A stretch of DNA of 64,000 bases from Streptomyces sp. RKAG293 (GCF_023701745.1 NZ_JAJOZB010000001.1:4718501-4782500), one strand, 5' to 3'. Shown: positions 1-8,491, counted from the stretch's first letter. Program-made: numbers and translations. The notes: generated from the sequence alone by a model not told the origin.

Positions 1-18
1 CCCTGGAGGGACGCGAAT

Positions 19-44
19 GGCCCCGCCCGGAATCGGGCGGGGCC
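19..44. terminator. GC-rich perfect hairpin
   Basis: An 11-bp perfect stem (19-29 pairs with 34-44) closes a GAAT loop. It lies beyond the 3' end of the minus-strand azoreductase gene and next to the window edge, so it may end that gene, a gene outside the window, or both. No T-run follows, as is usual in streptomycetes. Confidence 0.6.
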
Positions 45-51
45 GGCGACG

Positions 52-130
52 CGTAAGGCGTGGCTCGTAAGGCGTGGCGCGTAAGGCGTGGCGCGTAAGG
101 CGTGGCGCGTAACGCGTGGCGCGTAACGCG
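52..130. repeat. 14-bp tandem repeat
   Basis: Five full copies of a 14-bp unit (CGTAAGGCGTGGCG) run from 52 to 121 and a partial sixth follows. The first copy differs only in its last base. The fifth and sixth carry AACG in place of AAGG, so the array has at least two sequence classes. It sits just downstream of the azoreductase stop codon and is not in a believable reading frame. Confidence 0.85.
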
Positions 131-157
131 GGGATGTGGGAGAGGGAGCCGTGGGCC

Positions 158-805
158 TCAGGCGGCCAGGCGGACGGCGAGCGCCTTGGCCTTGGCGACC
201 GCTTCCTCGTGGGCGCGGGCGCGCGACGCGTCGGCCTGGTCGCGGAGGTCGGCCATCGCCGGGTTCACATGCGCGAGCGTCAGCTCGGGCACGATGAAGT
301 CGACCTCGAGGCCGAGCATGCCGGTGAGCACCTTCTCCAGGTAGTTCGAGGCGAACTCGAAGCTCTCCCGCGGGGTGCCGGAGGCGTACGAACCGCCGCG
401 GGCGGTCACGACCGTGACCGGGGTGCCGGCCACCGTGGACGCCTCGCCGCCGGTGCGGCCGATGATGATCACCTGGTCGAGCCATGCCTTGAGGCTGGAG
501 GGGATCGTGAAGTTGTACATCGGGGTGCCGATCAGCACCGCGTCGGCCTGCTCCAGCTCCCCGGCGAGGGTCTCCCGCAGGGCGTGGGCCGCCCGCTGCT
601 CGGGGGTGTGGTCGGCCGCCGGGACGAAGGCCGCGGTGATGGCGTCGGCGGTCAGATGGGGGAGCGGATCGGCCGCGAGGTCGCGGTAGATCACGGTGCC
701 GTCCGGGTGCTGCGCCTCCCATTCCTTGCGGAAGGTCGCGGCGACCTCGCGGGAGACGGAGCCCTCGTGGAAGGCGGAGGAGTCGATGTGCAGCAAGGTG
801 GGCAT
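158..805 (-). CDS. azoR: FMN-dependent NADH-azoreductase / quinone reductase
   Basis: A 215-residue flavodoxin-fold protein of the AzoR/AcpD family. These enzymes use NADH and bound FMN for two-electron reduction of quinones and azo compounds in the cytoplasm. Visible family marks are the N-terminal phosphate loop (HIDSSAFHEGSVSRE, residues 6-20), the FMN-contact motif PMYNFTIPSSLK (95-106) and TARGGSY (134-140). The ATG at 805 is preceded by GGAGG at good spacing; the open frame continues upstream, but without family similarity. It is divergent from an HxlR-type regulator, the arrangement known for thiol/quinone-sensing regulators and their reductases, so quinone detoxification is the likely role. 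Confidence 0.9.
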   Translation of the reverse strand: MPTLLHIDSSAFHEGSVSREVAATFRKEWEAQHPDGTVIYRDLAADPLPHLTADAITAAFVPAADHTPEQRAAHALRETLAGELEQADAVLIGTPMYNFTIPSSLKAWLDQVIIIGRTGGEASTVAGTPVTVVTARGGSYASGTPRESFEFASNYLEKVLTGMLGLEVDFIVPELTLAHVNPAMADLRDQADASRARAHEEAVAKAKALAVRLAA

Positions 806-877
806 GGGAATGCCTCCACTTTCGGAAGACGGTGCGAACGCCGCGACGCGATGGGCGCCTGCGTTCTTTCGTACGTA

Positions 878-913
878 GCTATTGATAGCACAGTAGCTTA
901 CTTTTCTGCAGTA
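878..913. promoter_or_regulatory. Candidate HxlR operator between azoR and its regulator
   Basis: Two dyads lie in the unusually AT-rich divergent intergenic region: GCTAT-TG-ATAGC (878-889) and TACT-N7-AGTA (899-902 with 910-913). Sites of TACT/AGTA type are described for the HxlR-family repressor YodB, so the second dyad is the better operator candidate. It lies 29 bp before the regulator start and about 95 bp before azoR. Confidence 0.5.
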
Positions 914-941
914 GCAAGTGGGACGGCAGTACGCTGTACCC

Positions 942-1379
942 ATGCAACGGGGACAGCAGGCGCAGGCGGAGCTCGGGGCCGAGGTGTGTACGGGCGTCGA
1001 CATCGCGCTCACGCGCGTCTTCGAACTGCTGGGCAAACGGTGGACCGGGCTGATCGTGGCCGTTCTCACCCAGCGGGCGGCGTACTACGCCGACCTGCGG
1101 AGATCCCTCCCCAAGATCAGCGAGCGCATGCTGTCGGACCGGCTGAGCGAGCTGGCCGACGCCGGGCTGGTCGTCCGTGAGGTCGACGAAGGTCCACCGC
1201 TGCGCGTGACCTACCGGCTCACCGAGGCCGGCCTCGGTCTCGGCCCGGCCCTGCACGAGCTGGGTCTGTGGGCCGAGACGTACCTGCTGGGCGGCATCGA
1301 CGCGGCGGGCGACCTGGAAGGGCCGTGCGCGGGCGCGCAATCCAGCCCCTCCCGGCCCCAGCAGAACGAAATCTGCTGA
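942..1379 (+). CDS. HxlR-family winged-helix regulator, probable redox sensor
   Basis: A 145-residue protein with the HxlR-type winged-helix core (FELLGKRWTGLIV, then YYADLRRSLPKISERMLSDR and the wing) across roughly residues 25-115. Cys16 lies in the N-terminal arm, where YodB/QorR-type members carry their sensing cysteine. A second cysteine is near residue 129 and the last residue is also Cys; in YodB, C-terminal cysteines form disulfides with the N-terminal one. The ATG at 942 fits the family length; a start eight codons earlier is possible. Divergence from azoR suggests local repression relieved by electrophiles or oxidants. Regulation is inferred, not shown. Confidence 0.85.
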   Translation: MQRGQQAQAELGAEVCTGVDIALTRVFELLGKRWTGLIVAVLTQRAAYYADLRRSLPKISERMLSDRLSELADAGLVVREVDEGPPLRVTYRLTEAGLGLGPALHELGLWAETYLLGGIDAAGDLEGPCAGAQSSPSRPQQNEIC

Positions 1380-1380
1380 A

Positions 1381-1468
1381 CGCCTGAACGCCTGAACGCC
1401 TGAACGCCTGAACGTCTGAACGTCTGAACGTCTGAACGTCTGAACGTCTGAACGCCTGAACGCCTGGA
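1381..1468. repeat. 8-bp tandem repeat array (11 units)
   Basis: Eleven head-to-tail copies of CGYCTGAA: four with CGCC, five with CGTC, one with CGCC and a last degenerate copy (CGCCTGGA). The array begins two bases after the stop codon of the HxlR gene and occupies most of the gap to the convergent phosphatase gene. Eight is not a multiple of three, so it is not coding. The block order of the variants suggests slippage expansion. Confidence 0.9.
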
Positions 1469-1531
1469 CAGCTGAAGGTCTCGGCGGGCCGGCCGGTGCC
1501 GGGTGATTTCCGACGGCCGACGGCCGAAGTC

Positions 1532-4189
1532 CTAGCCCGGTAGCGGCAGTTCGAACCAGACGACCTTGCCGACCGCCTTGCGGCTCGTACCCCAGCGCCG
1601 CGACAGATGCGAGACGAGCGCCAGGCCGCGGCCCTCCTCGTCGTCCGCGTCGGCCCGCCGCAGCTGCGGCAGGTTGTGATCGTCGTCGCTGACCTCGACC
1701 AGCAGCTTGCCGACGTTCATCAGCCGTAGCTGGACATCGTGCGACGCCACCCGCAGCGCATTGGTGACCAGCTCGCTGACCAGCAGTTCCGTGACGTCCG
1801 TGAGCCGGTCGAGACCCCAGATGCCGAGCTGCTGCCGGGTGAGTTCACGGGCGGTGCGGACCTCCGCGTCGTCCATGCGCAGCGTCCACTGGGCGACGTC
1901 CTTGGAGGCGATGCCCTCGAACCGGGCGACGAGCAGGGCGACATCGTCCCGCCGGTCCTCGGAGTGCAGCCGGCTGAGGATCTGCGCGCACACGTCCTCC
2001 GGAGTCTGCTGCGGCTCGATGACGTTGGCACACAGGGCGGCGAGACCCGCGTCTATCCCCTGGCCGCGGACCTCGACCAGGCCGTCCGTGCACAGCACCA
2101 GCCAACTGCCGTCCGGCACCGGGATCTCGACCGTCTCGAACGGCACGCCGCCGACGCCGATCGGCGCTCCCTTGGGGATCTGCAGCAGCTCGCTGACCCC
2201 GTCGTGGCGGGCCAGGACGGGCGGGATGTGACCGGCGTTGGCGAGGGTCAGATTGCGGTGGATCGGGTCGTAGACCGCGTAGACGCAGGTGGCGAGGTGC
2301 TCGGGGCCCAGCCGGTGCGCGAGGTTGTCGAGGTGCCGCAGCAGCTGCGCCGGCGGCAGGTCGAGGGCGGCCATGGTGATGACGGAGGTACGGAACTGGC
2401 CCATGACGGCGGCGCTGATCAGCCCGTGCCCCATCACATCGCCGACGATGAGCGCCACCCGGCCGCCCGGCAGCTGGATCGCGTCGAACCAGTCGCCGCC
2501 GACCTGCGCCTGGCGGTCGCCCGGCATGTAGTGGTGCGCGATGCGGACGCCGGGGATCTTGGGCGGACGGGTCGGCATCATGCTGCGCTGCAGCGTCGCG
2601 GCGGCCCGGGACTCGAAGCGGTGCAGCCGGGCGTTGTCGAGGTGGACGGCGCCACGGGTGACGATCTCGCCCGCGGTCGCGGCGTCCTTGGCGTCGAACG
2701 GGCGCCGGTTCGGCTGGCGCAGGAAGCACATCCGGCCGAGGACCGTGCCGCGCGCGGTGAGCGGGACCACGACCATGGAACGGCCGGGCAGCAGCGGGCC
2801 GAGGGCCGGAACGCCCAGGTCGAGCGCGAGGTCCTGGGCGAGCCCCGGTTCGATGACGGGGACGAGGATCGGCTCGTTCAGGCGCGGGGTGATGTCGTCG
2901 GTGGAGAGGGTGATCAACTCGCCCTCCGGGACGGCGCTTTCCCAGGCGCCGGACGGCCCGTTCAGGGCGACCGCGACCCGGCGGAGCAGGACGGTGTCGG
3001 ACGGCCGGTCGTCCTTCGGCGGCTCGGTGTCGGAGAACAGCTGGTCGACGATGAGGATCGCCGCGAAGTCCGCGAAGCGCGGGACGGTCACGGCGCACAA
3101 CTCGCGTGCGGTGGTGTCGAGATCGAGGGTGCTGCCGACCTTGGTGCCGGTCTCGCGGAGTAACGCGAGCTGCTCGTCCAGCACATGGCCGGGAGCGGGC
3201 GTCGCGAAGACCGGTACGGCGGGGACGGGGACGGCGGTGAGGCCGTCGGCGCCGGTGCGCACCCCGGCGGCCCGGCCTCCGGAGGAGTTGCCGGCCGAGT
3301 TCCCGGCGGCCGGTGTGACCGTCGCCTGGACGGACGCTCCGGAGCCCGAACGGGGCGCGGGGAGCAGCTCCCGGCGGTTGGTGCGGGCCGGGCGTAACGT
3401 TCCGCCGTCCGCCTCGTACTCCCTGGGCAGGACCGGCAGTTCCGTGCTGCCGTCCACCCGCAGGACGGGGTACCCGAGCGGGACGACCTGCCGCATGATC
3501 CGTTCGAGGCGGCCGGTGCTCACCCGGGGCAGGACGATGCCGAGCCGGGCGGTCAGCTGCCGGGCGTGCGCCAGGTCGGGGACGGGCGCGAGCTGGGCGG
3601 AGACCGAGATGCCCTCGCGGGCCTCGCGCGCCGGCTCCTCCGCGGCGTACGGCAGCAGGCGGTCGCCGAGGGCGATCCGCAGCGAACCGGCGCGCAGCGG
3701 CTTGGCGTTGGCGGCGATGACCAGCAGGCTGCGGCCGGCGGGCTCCATGATGCGGTACGTCCACCACAGCACGTCGCGAACGGTGCCGTCCCGGTCGGTG
3801 GTGGCCAGCGAACCGGCCCAGGCGGGGTGGGTGAGGTCGTCCAGCAGGTCGAGGGTGTCCTGGCGCGGAGCGCCGGAGGAGGTCAGCAGCCCGGAGGCAC
3901 GATGGCCGAAAACGCCTTCCCAGCGGTGGCCGAAGAGCTCCTCGGAACCGCGGTTCCAGTAGGAGACGCGGCCGTCGGGGTCCACGCAGATGACGGCGAG
4001 CCGCAGGAGCGCGGCCACCCCGGTGGTGGCGAGCGGTGCCGCGCCGGAGCCGTTGCCGGCGGTGGTGCCGCTGCCGTTTCCGGAGGCAGAATCGACGGAC
4101 ACGTCCTTCTCCGTCTTCGCTTCCGCGCCGGCGGCCGGACCCATGGACGGGTCTTCGGACGTATCGGCGGATTGGGAAAGCCGGGTCAT
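1532..4189 (-). CDS. PAS-GAF-PP2C (SpoIIE-type) phosphatase with HATPase domain
   Basis: An 885-residue multidomain regulator. After a Gly/Ser-rich N-terminus there is a PAS domain (about 55-165, with CVDPDGRVSYWNRGSEELFG), a less conserved middle, a GAF domain (about 370-540), a PP2C/SpoIIE phosphatase domain with the metal-binding motifs GGDWFDA and GDVMGHG, and an anti-sigma-like HATPase domain at the C-terminus (VSELVTNALRVA, EEGRGLALV). Such proteins dephosphorylate anti-sigma-factor antagonists and may phosphorylate them through the ATPase domain. No antagonist gene is adjacent. The ATG at 4189 is chosen because upstream residues are low complexity. A second phosphatase with similar domains lies at 59.8-61.9 kb. 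Confidence 0.88.
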   Translation of the reverse strand: MTRLSQSADTSEDPSMGPAAGAEAKTEKDVSVDSASGNGSGTTAGNGSGAAPLATTGVAALLRLAVICVDPDGRVSYWNRGSEELFGHRWEGVFGHRASGLLTSSGAPRQDTLDLLDDLTHPAWAGSLATTDRDGTVRDVLWWTYRIMEPAGRSLLVIAANAKPLRAGSLRIALGDRLLPYAAEEPAREAREGISVSAQLAPVPDLAHARQLTARLGIVLPRVSTGRLERIMRQVVPLGYPVLRVDGSTELPVLPREYEADGGTLRPARTNRRELLPAPRSGSGASVQATVTPAAGNSAGNSSGGRAAGVRTGADGLTAVPVPAVPVFATPAPGHVLDEQLALLRETGTKVGSTLDLDTTARELCAVTVPRFADFAAILIVDQLFSDTEPPKDDRPSDTVLLRRVAVALNGPSGAWESAVPEGELITLSTDDITPRLNEPILVPVIEPGLAQDLALDLGVPALGPLLPGRSMVVVPLTARGTVLGRMCFLRQPNRRPFDAKDAATAGEIVTRGAVHLDNARLHRFESRAAATLQRSMMPTRPPKIPGVRIAHHYMPGDRQAQVGGDWFDAIQLPGGRVALIVGDVMGHGLISAAVMGQFRTSVITMAALDLPPAQLLRHLDNLAHRLGPEHLATCVYAVYDPIHRNLTLANAGHIPPVLARHDGVSELLQIPKGAPIGVGGVPFETVEIPVPDGSWLVLCTDGLVEVRGQGIDAGLAALCANVIEPQQTPEDVCAQILSRLHSEDRRDDVALLVARFEGIASKDVAQWTLRMDDAEVRTARELTRQQLGIWGLDRLTDVTELLVSELVTNALRVASHDVQLRLMNVGKLLVEVSDDDHNLPQLRRADADDEEGRGLALVSHLSRRWGTSRKAVGKVVWFELPLPG

Positions 4190-4343
4190 CTCGTTCAACG
4201 TCGTGCACCTGCGGTTCGGCGCTGAGTAGGGTCCTGGCTCAAGGCAAGCACGAAACTTCGGGCGGGGTCGACCAAATGGCCAGATTGCCCCCAGTGGTGG
4301 GGTAAGTGGCATCGGTGCGTCCGCTCGCTGACGGGGAGAGCGC

Positions 4344-5792
4344 ATGAGCGAGTTGAGGGTGCCGCGGACCACGGGGTTCGCGCGCTGGCCGCACGAGGCC
4401 ACGGCGAGGACCGCGGGCAAGGCGCTGCGGGGCCGGGTGGCCAGGTCGGCACACGATCATCTGCCGGCCGGCGGGGACCGGCCGGGTCCGCTGGGGGCGC
4501 TGGAGGCGTCGAATTCCGGCCGGATCGAGGCGCTGATACCGCTGCGCGTCGGACGGATGGCGGCGAGCCCGTTCTCCTTCCTGCGCGGTTCCGCCGGGCT
4601 GATGGCGGCTGATCTCGTCGACACCCCGGTGACCGGTGTCGGCGCCCAGATCTGCGGTGACGCGCACGCCGCGAACTTCGGCCTCTACGGCGACGCCCGC
4701 GGCCGGCTGGTCATGGACATCAACGACTTCGACGAGACGCTGTTCGGCCCGTGGGAATGGGATGTGAAGCGGCTCGCGGCGTCGCTGGTGCTCGCCGGGC
4801 GGGAGGCGGGCGCGTCCGAGGACGTCTGCCGGTCGGCGGCGCACGACGCGGTCGGCGCGTACCGGCGCACCATGCGGCTGCTGGCCAAGCTGCCGGTGCT
4901 GGACGCGTGGAACGCCATCGCGCACGAGGAGCTGGTCGCGCACGCGGACGCGCGCGATCTGCTGGGCACCCTGGAACAGGTGTCGGCCAAGGCGCGGAAG
5001 AACACCAGCGCGAAGTTCGTCGCGCGGTCGACGGAGCTGCTGGCGGACGGCGGCCGGCGCTTCGTGGACGCGCTGCCCGTGCTGCGGCGGGTGCCGGACG
5101 CGGAGGCGGCGGCGGTCGCCGGGGCGCTGGACGGCTATCTGCGGACGGTGTCGGAGGACCGGCTGCCGCTGCTCGCGCGCTACGCGGTGCACGATGTGGC
5201 GTTCCGGGTGGTGGGGACCGGGAGCGTGGGGACCAGGTCGTACGTGGTGCTGCTGCTCGATCACCTGGGGGAGCCGCTGGTGCTCCAGGTGAAGGAGGCG
5301 CGGGCGTCCGTGCTGCGGCCGTACGTGGCGAAGGCCGGATTCGACACCGCGGCGGCGGATGCCACCGCCACCTTCTCTGCCGCCTCCTCAAACGATGCGC
5401 ACGATGCGCCCGCCTCGCACGAGGGCCGGCGGGTGGTGCACGGACAGAAGCGGATGCAGGTGGTCAGCGACATCCTGCTGGGGTGGACGTCGGTGGACGG
5501 GCTGCCCTACCAGGTGCGCCAGTTCCGGAATCGGAAGGGGAGCGTGGATCCGGCGTCGCTGGAGGCGGGGCTGATCGACGACTACGCGCGCATGACCGGG
5601 GCGCTGCTCGCGCGGGCGCACTCGCACAGCGCGGATCCGCGGCTGATCGCCGGGTACTGCGGCAAGAACGAGGAACTGGACACGGCGATCACGTCCTTCG
5701 CGGTGGCGTACGCCGACCGCACGGAGGCCGATCACGCGGAGCTGCTCGGCGCGATCAGGACGGGGAAGGTCGCGGCGGAACTCGGAATCTAG
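4344..5792 (+). CDS. DUF2252 family protein
   Basis: A 482-residue member of the DUF2252 family, which has a kinase-like fold and no agreed function. The family core is clear: ICGDAHAANFGLYGDARGR near residues 104-122, followed by DINDFDETLFGPWEWDVKRL. The N-terminal arginine/phenylalanine-rich part (VGRMAASPFSFLRGSA) and the C-terminal VQIKRMQVVSD-like and RQFRN stretches are also typical. GGGGAGAG before the ATG supports this start. The gene is divergent from the phosphatase and has a repeat-rich gap behind it. The family resembles aminoglycoside-phosphotransferase folds, but a substrate cannot be named. Confidence 0.85.
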   Translation: MSELRVPRTTGFARWPHEATARTAGKALRGRVARSAHDHLPAGGDRPGPLGALEASNSGRIEALIPLRVGRMAASPFSFLRGSAGLMAADLVDTPVTGVGAQICGDAHAANFGLYGDARGRLVMDINDFDETLFGPWEWDVKRLAASLVLAGREAGASEDVCRSAAHDAVGAYRRTMRLLAKLPVLDAWNAIAHEELVAHADARDLLGTLEQVSAKARKNTSAKFVARSTELLADGGRRFVDALPVLRRVPDAEAAAVAGALDGYLRTVSEDRLPLLARYAVHDVAFRVVGTGSVGTRSYVVLLLDHLGEPLVLQVKEARASVLRPYVAKAGFDTAAADATATFSAASSNDAHDAPASHEGRRVVHGQKRMQVVSDILLGWTSVDGLPYQVRQFRNRKGSVDPASLEAGLIDDYARMTGALLARAHSHSADPRLIAGYCGKNEELDTAITSFAVAYADRTEADHAELLGAIRTGKVAAELGI

Positions 5793-5809
5793 ACCGCCGG
5801 GCTTGGCTC

Positions 5810-5895
5810 GATTCCGTTCCGGGCCGTTCCGAGCCGTTCCGGGCTGGACCGAGCCGTTCCGAGCCGGTCTGATCCGGTCTTGATCCGGTCTTGAT
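5810..5895. repeat. Degenerate GC-rich tandem repeats
   Basis: Copies of a roughly 10-bp unit (CCGTTCCGAG or CCGTTCCGGG), with one variant (CTGGACCGAG), are followed by three copies of a TGATCCGGTCT-like unit. The block fills most of the gap between the DUF2252 and J-domain genes. A related TTCCG/TTCCGAT unit recurs at about 52.99-53.03 kb. Confidence 0.7.
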
Positions 5896-6019
5896 CTGGG
5901 CCGAAACGGAATCTTTCGAGGGCGCGGAGGGGGTGTGGGGCCCGGCGGTACGGCTCCGGGGTATGGCCTCGGTGCCGGGCCCCGGGACGGGGGGCCGCCG
6001 GAATCCGTACGCTGTGCGG

Positions 6020-6814
6020 GTGACGAACCCGGAAGCGGAACAGGTGGATCAAGCGGCCTCCCAGCGGTTGGCGAAGGCGGTGCGCGCCGCTGAGCAGGCG
6101 CTCATCGAGTTCGAGATCGCGGTGGAGACATTCCGGGTCGAGGTGGACAACTTCTCCCGGCTGCATCACCAGCGGCTCGGCCCGATGTATGCCCGGCTGG
6201 ACGAGCTGGACGCCCTGATCGCGGAGGCGGTGGCGGCGAACAGCGGCGACCGTGAGGACATCGAGCGGGCCTGGGAGGCCCGCGCCCTCGTCATGCCCAT
6301 GCCGGGCATAGAGGAGCTCTTCGAGGGGATGCTCGGCCAGGACGGTGTCCGGCCGGTCGAGGACCCCAATCCTCCGCGCCGGGTGCGGCCGGGCAAGGAG
6401 GCGCAGCGGCTCTACCGCGAGCTGGCCCGCAAGGCGCACCCCGACCTGGCGCAGGACGAGGCGGAGAAGGAGCGGCGCAGCGTCTTCATCGCCCGGGTCA
6501 ACGAGGCCTACGCGGACGCCGACGAGGACCGGCTGCGCGAGCTGGGGGCGGAGTGGGAGGCCGGTCCGGTGCTCGAGGAGGAGCTCCCGACCGAGGCGGA
6601 GGTGCTCTACGCCCGGCTGGAGTGGCTGGCCGAACGCAAGGAGGCGCTGTCCGTGATCGCCACGGATCTGGACGGCAGCGCGATCGGGCAGATGATGAAG
6701 CTGTCCCCCGACGATCCTGACGGGCTGCTCAACGAGATCGCCGAGCAGCTGCTGGAACAGGTCGGGGCGCGGGAGGCACGGCTCGCCGAGCTGGTCCGGC
6801 CCGCTGAGGGCTGA
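6020..6814 (+). CDS. J-domain-like protein with N-terminal coiled coil
   Basis: Begins with a helical, charged region rich in heptad-like leucines (about residues 5-90). A J-domain-like segment follows: YRELARKAHPDLAQDE, with the HPD tripeptide that in DnaJ proteins triggers Hsp70 ATPase, then helix III/IV-like sequence ending DEDRLRELG. A second helical region closes the protein. The GTG at 6020 was chosen because the residues before it look non-coding; an ATG at 5963 in frame is the alternative. A rhodanese gene follows after 122 bp. The partner chaperone and client are unknown. Confidence 0.7.
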   Translation: MTNPEAEQVDQAASQRLAKAVRAAEQALIEFEIAVETFRVEVDNFSRLHHQRLGPMYARLDELDALIAEAVAANSGDREDIERAWEARALVMPMPGIEELFEGMLGQDGVRPVEDPNPPRRVRPGKEAQRLYRELARKAHPDLAQDEAEKERRSVFIARVNEAYADADEDRLRELGAEWEAGPVLEEELPTEAEVLYARLEWLAERKEALSVIATDLDGSAIGQMMKLSPDDPDGLLNEIAEQLLEQVGAREARLAELVRPAEG

Positions 6815-6936
6815 GGTAGTTTTCTCAGGTCCGCTGTGTCTGTCGTGTGCGCTGAGCCCGCTGAACCGCGTGCTGACCCAGCGCCGATCCCGTGCTCAGC
6901 TCGTGCTGAGCCCGTTGTGCCGAGGAGGCCCTTCCC

Positions 6937-7269
6937 ATGTTCAACTCCCAGCTGCCCGCGGTCGACGCCGCCGGTGTTCCGGCCGAGGGCATCCTGCTGG
7001 ACGTCCGGGAGAACGACGAGTGGGCGGCCGGGCACGCGCAGCAGGCGCTCCACATCCCCATGGGTGAGGTCGTGAGCCGGATCGCCGAGGTGCCGGACGG
7101 CGGCACGGTGCACGTGGTCTGCCGGGTCGGCGGACGGTCGGCGCAGGTCGCCCAGTACCTGATCGCGCAGGGCGTCGACGCGGTGAACGTGGACGGCGGG
7201 ATGCTCGGCTGGGAAGCGGCCGGGCGGCCGCTGGTGTCGGACGGCGACGGCCCGGCCTTCGTCCTGTAG
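6937..7269 (+). CDS. Single-domain rhodanese
   Basis: A 110-residue stand-alone rhodanese-like domain. The active-site loop VVCRVGGRSAQ places the persulfide-forming cysteine at residue 62. The aspartate-rich LLDVRENDEWAAGH segment (20-33) and HIPMGEV (39-45) are family hallmarks. It probably carries or transfers sulfane sulfur in the cytoplasm; no signal peptide is present. GAGGAG upstream supports the ATG. It is convergent with the acyl-CoA dehydrogenase gene, 23 bp away. Confidence 0.9.
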   Translation: MFNSQLPAVDAAGVPAEGILLDVRENDEWAAGHAQQALHIPMGEVVSRIAEVPDGGTVHVVCRVGGRSAQVAQYLIAQGVDAVNVDGGMLGWEAAGRPLVSDGDGPAFVL

Positions 7270-7292
7270 CGCGCCCAGGACCTTGGCCGGCC

Positions 7293-8447
7293 CTAGCCGA
7301 GGGGGTGGGCGGCGATCAGGTCGCCCAGGACCTCCTCGTGGGCGGCGGCGGGACCGAGCGACAGCTCCAGCTGCTTGGCCCAGGCGTGGTAGCGGTGCAG
7401 CGCGTAGTCGGTGTCCGCACCGAAGCCGCCGTGCAGGTGCTGCGCGGTCTGCACGACCCGCCGTACGCCCTCCGACGCCCAGATCTTCGCGACCGCGACA
7501 TCGCCGGTGAAGGGCAGCGCGCCGGGGGTGTCGATGCTCAGCCGCCAGGCGGCCTGCCAGAGGGTGGCCTCCATCGCCCGCAGGTCGATGTAGCGGTCGG
7601 CGGACTGCACCGCGACCGCCTGGAACGTCGCGATGGGGTACCCGAACTGCTCACGCTTACTGGCGTAGGAGCTGGTCATGCCGAGGACCGCCTCGCCGAG
7701 GCCCAGCGCCAGGGCGCAGGTGCCGGTGGCGAGCACATTGCGCAGCCACTCCCAGGCGCCGTCCGCGGTGATGACGTCATCGGCCGGGATCCGTACCCCG
7801 TCGAACGTGATCTCGGCGAACCGCTCCCCGCTGGTGGAGACCTGCTCGGCGAGCGTGACGCCTTCGTGGAGCCGGGGGACCACCGCGATGACCGGGCGGC
7901 CCTCGGTGGTGTGGGCCGGCACCAGGATGTGATCGGCCTGCTGCGCCCACGGGACGGCCGTCTGCACCCCGTCGAGCAGCCACTGCCCCGGCTCCTCGTT
8001 CCGGTCGTCCTGCTGGTGCCGGGCCTGAACGGCGAGCTCGGCCCCGTCATGGCCGGTGCGGCCGTTGGCGGCGACGGTGAGGACGCCCCCGCCGCTGCCC
8101 GCCGCCGGAAGCAGCCGGCCGCGCAGCGCCGCGGAGCCGTAGGTCTGTACGGCGAGCCCGGCGGCGTAGGTCTCCAGCAGCGGCACCCGGGCGAGCACCT
8201 TGCCGGCCTCGCGCAGCACGAGGCACAGCGCCATCAGGTCGAGGCCGGCGCCGCCGTAGGTGTCGGCCAGGGCGAGGCTCAGCAGATCGCCGTCCGCGAG
8301 CTTGCGCCACAGGGCGCGGTCGAAGTCCTCGGCGACGGGCCCGTGGGTCAGCGCGGGGCTGGGGACCGAGTCGGGCGCGACTCCCGAGAACACGGCCCGC
8401 GCCGCCTCGACCGCCGCCAGTTGCTCCTCGGTGAAGCTGAAGTCCAC
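7293..8447 (-). CDS. Acyl-CoA dehydrogenase (orphan, steroid/side-chain-like subclass)
   Basis: A 384-residue flavin acyl-CoA dehydrogenase with the N-terminal helical domain (FTEEQLAAVEAARAVFS), a central beta domain and a C-terminal helical domain. The ending (HGGFGADTDYALHRYHAWAKQLELSLG, broken here only for description) resembles the smaller actinobacterial enzymes that work as heteromers on CoA-linked side chains; no partner subunit gene is adjacent. Translation starts at a GTG preceded by GGGAGGGG. A KstR-like palindrome lies 45 bp upstream. The substrate is unknown; a role in steroid, terpenoid or branched acyl-CoA breakdown is an inference from the box and the C-terminus. Confidence 0.85.
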   Translation of the reverse strand: MDFSFTEEQLAAVEAARAVFSGVAPDSVPSPALTHGPVAEDFDRALWRKLADGDLLSLALADTYGGAGLDLMALCLVLREAGKVLARVPLLETYAAGLAVQTYGSAALRGRLLPAAGSGGGVLTVAANGRTGHDGAELAVQARHQQDDRNEEPGQWLLDGVQTAVPWAQQADHILVPAHTTEGRPVIAVVPRLHEGVTLAEQVSTSGERFAEITFDGVRIPADDVITADGAWEWLRNVLATGTCALALGLGEAVLGMTSSYASKREQFGYPIATFQAVAVQSADRYIDLRAMEATLWQAAWRLSIDTPGALPFTGDVAVAKIWASEGVRRVVQTAQHLHGGFGADTDYALHRYHAWAKQLELSLGPAAAHEEVLGDLIAAHPLG

Positions 8448-8473
8448 TGCTAGCCCCTCCCACCGCTACGGTC

Positions 8474-8490
8474 CCTGACAGTGCGTCAGG
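8474..8490. promoter_or_regulatory. Inverted repeat CCTGAC-N5-GTCAGG
   Basis: A 6-bp perfect dyad with a 5-bp centre, 27 bp upstream of the acyl-CoA dehydrogenase start. It lies two bases from the KstR-like box. It may be a second operator or part of a composite site. Confidence 0.4.
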
Positions 8491-8491
8491 T

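Noticed and set aside
116-1180. A long plus-strand open frame across the azoR gene
   Set aside because: It is the GC-rich antisense shadow of azoR and runs through the promoter region; its residues are Gly/Arg-rich and match no family.
1381-1468. CRISPR array
   Set aside because: The units are only 8 bp and directly adjacent with no spacers.
1739-3163. Long plus-strand frames opposite the large phosphatase gene
   Set aside because: The minus-strand frame has intact PAS, GAF, PP2C and HATPase motifs; the others are compositional shadows.
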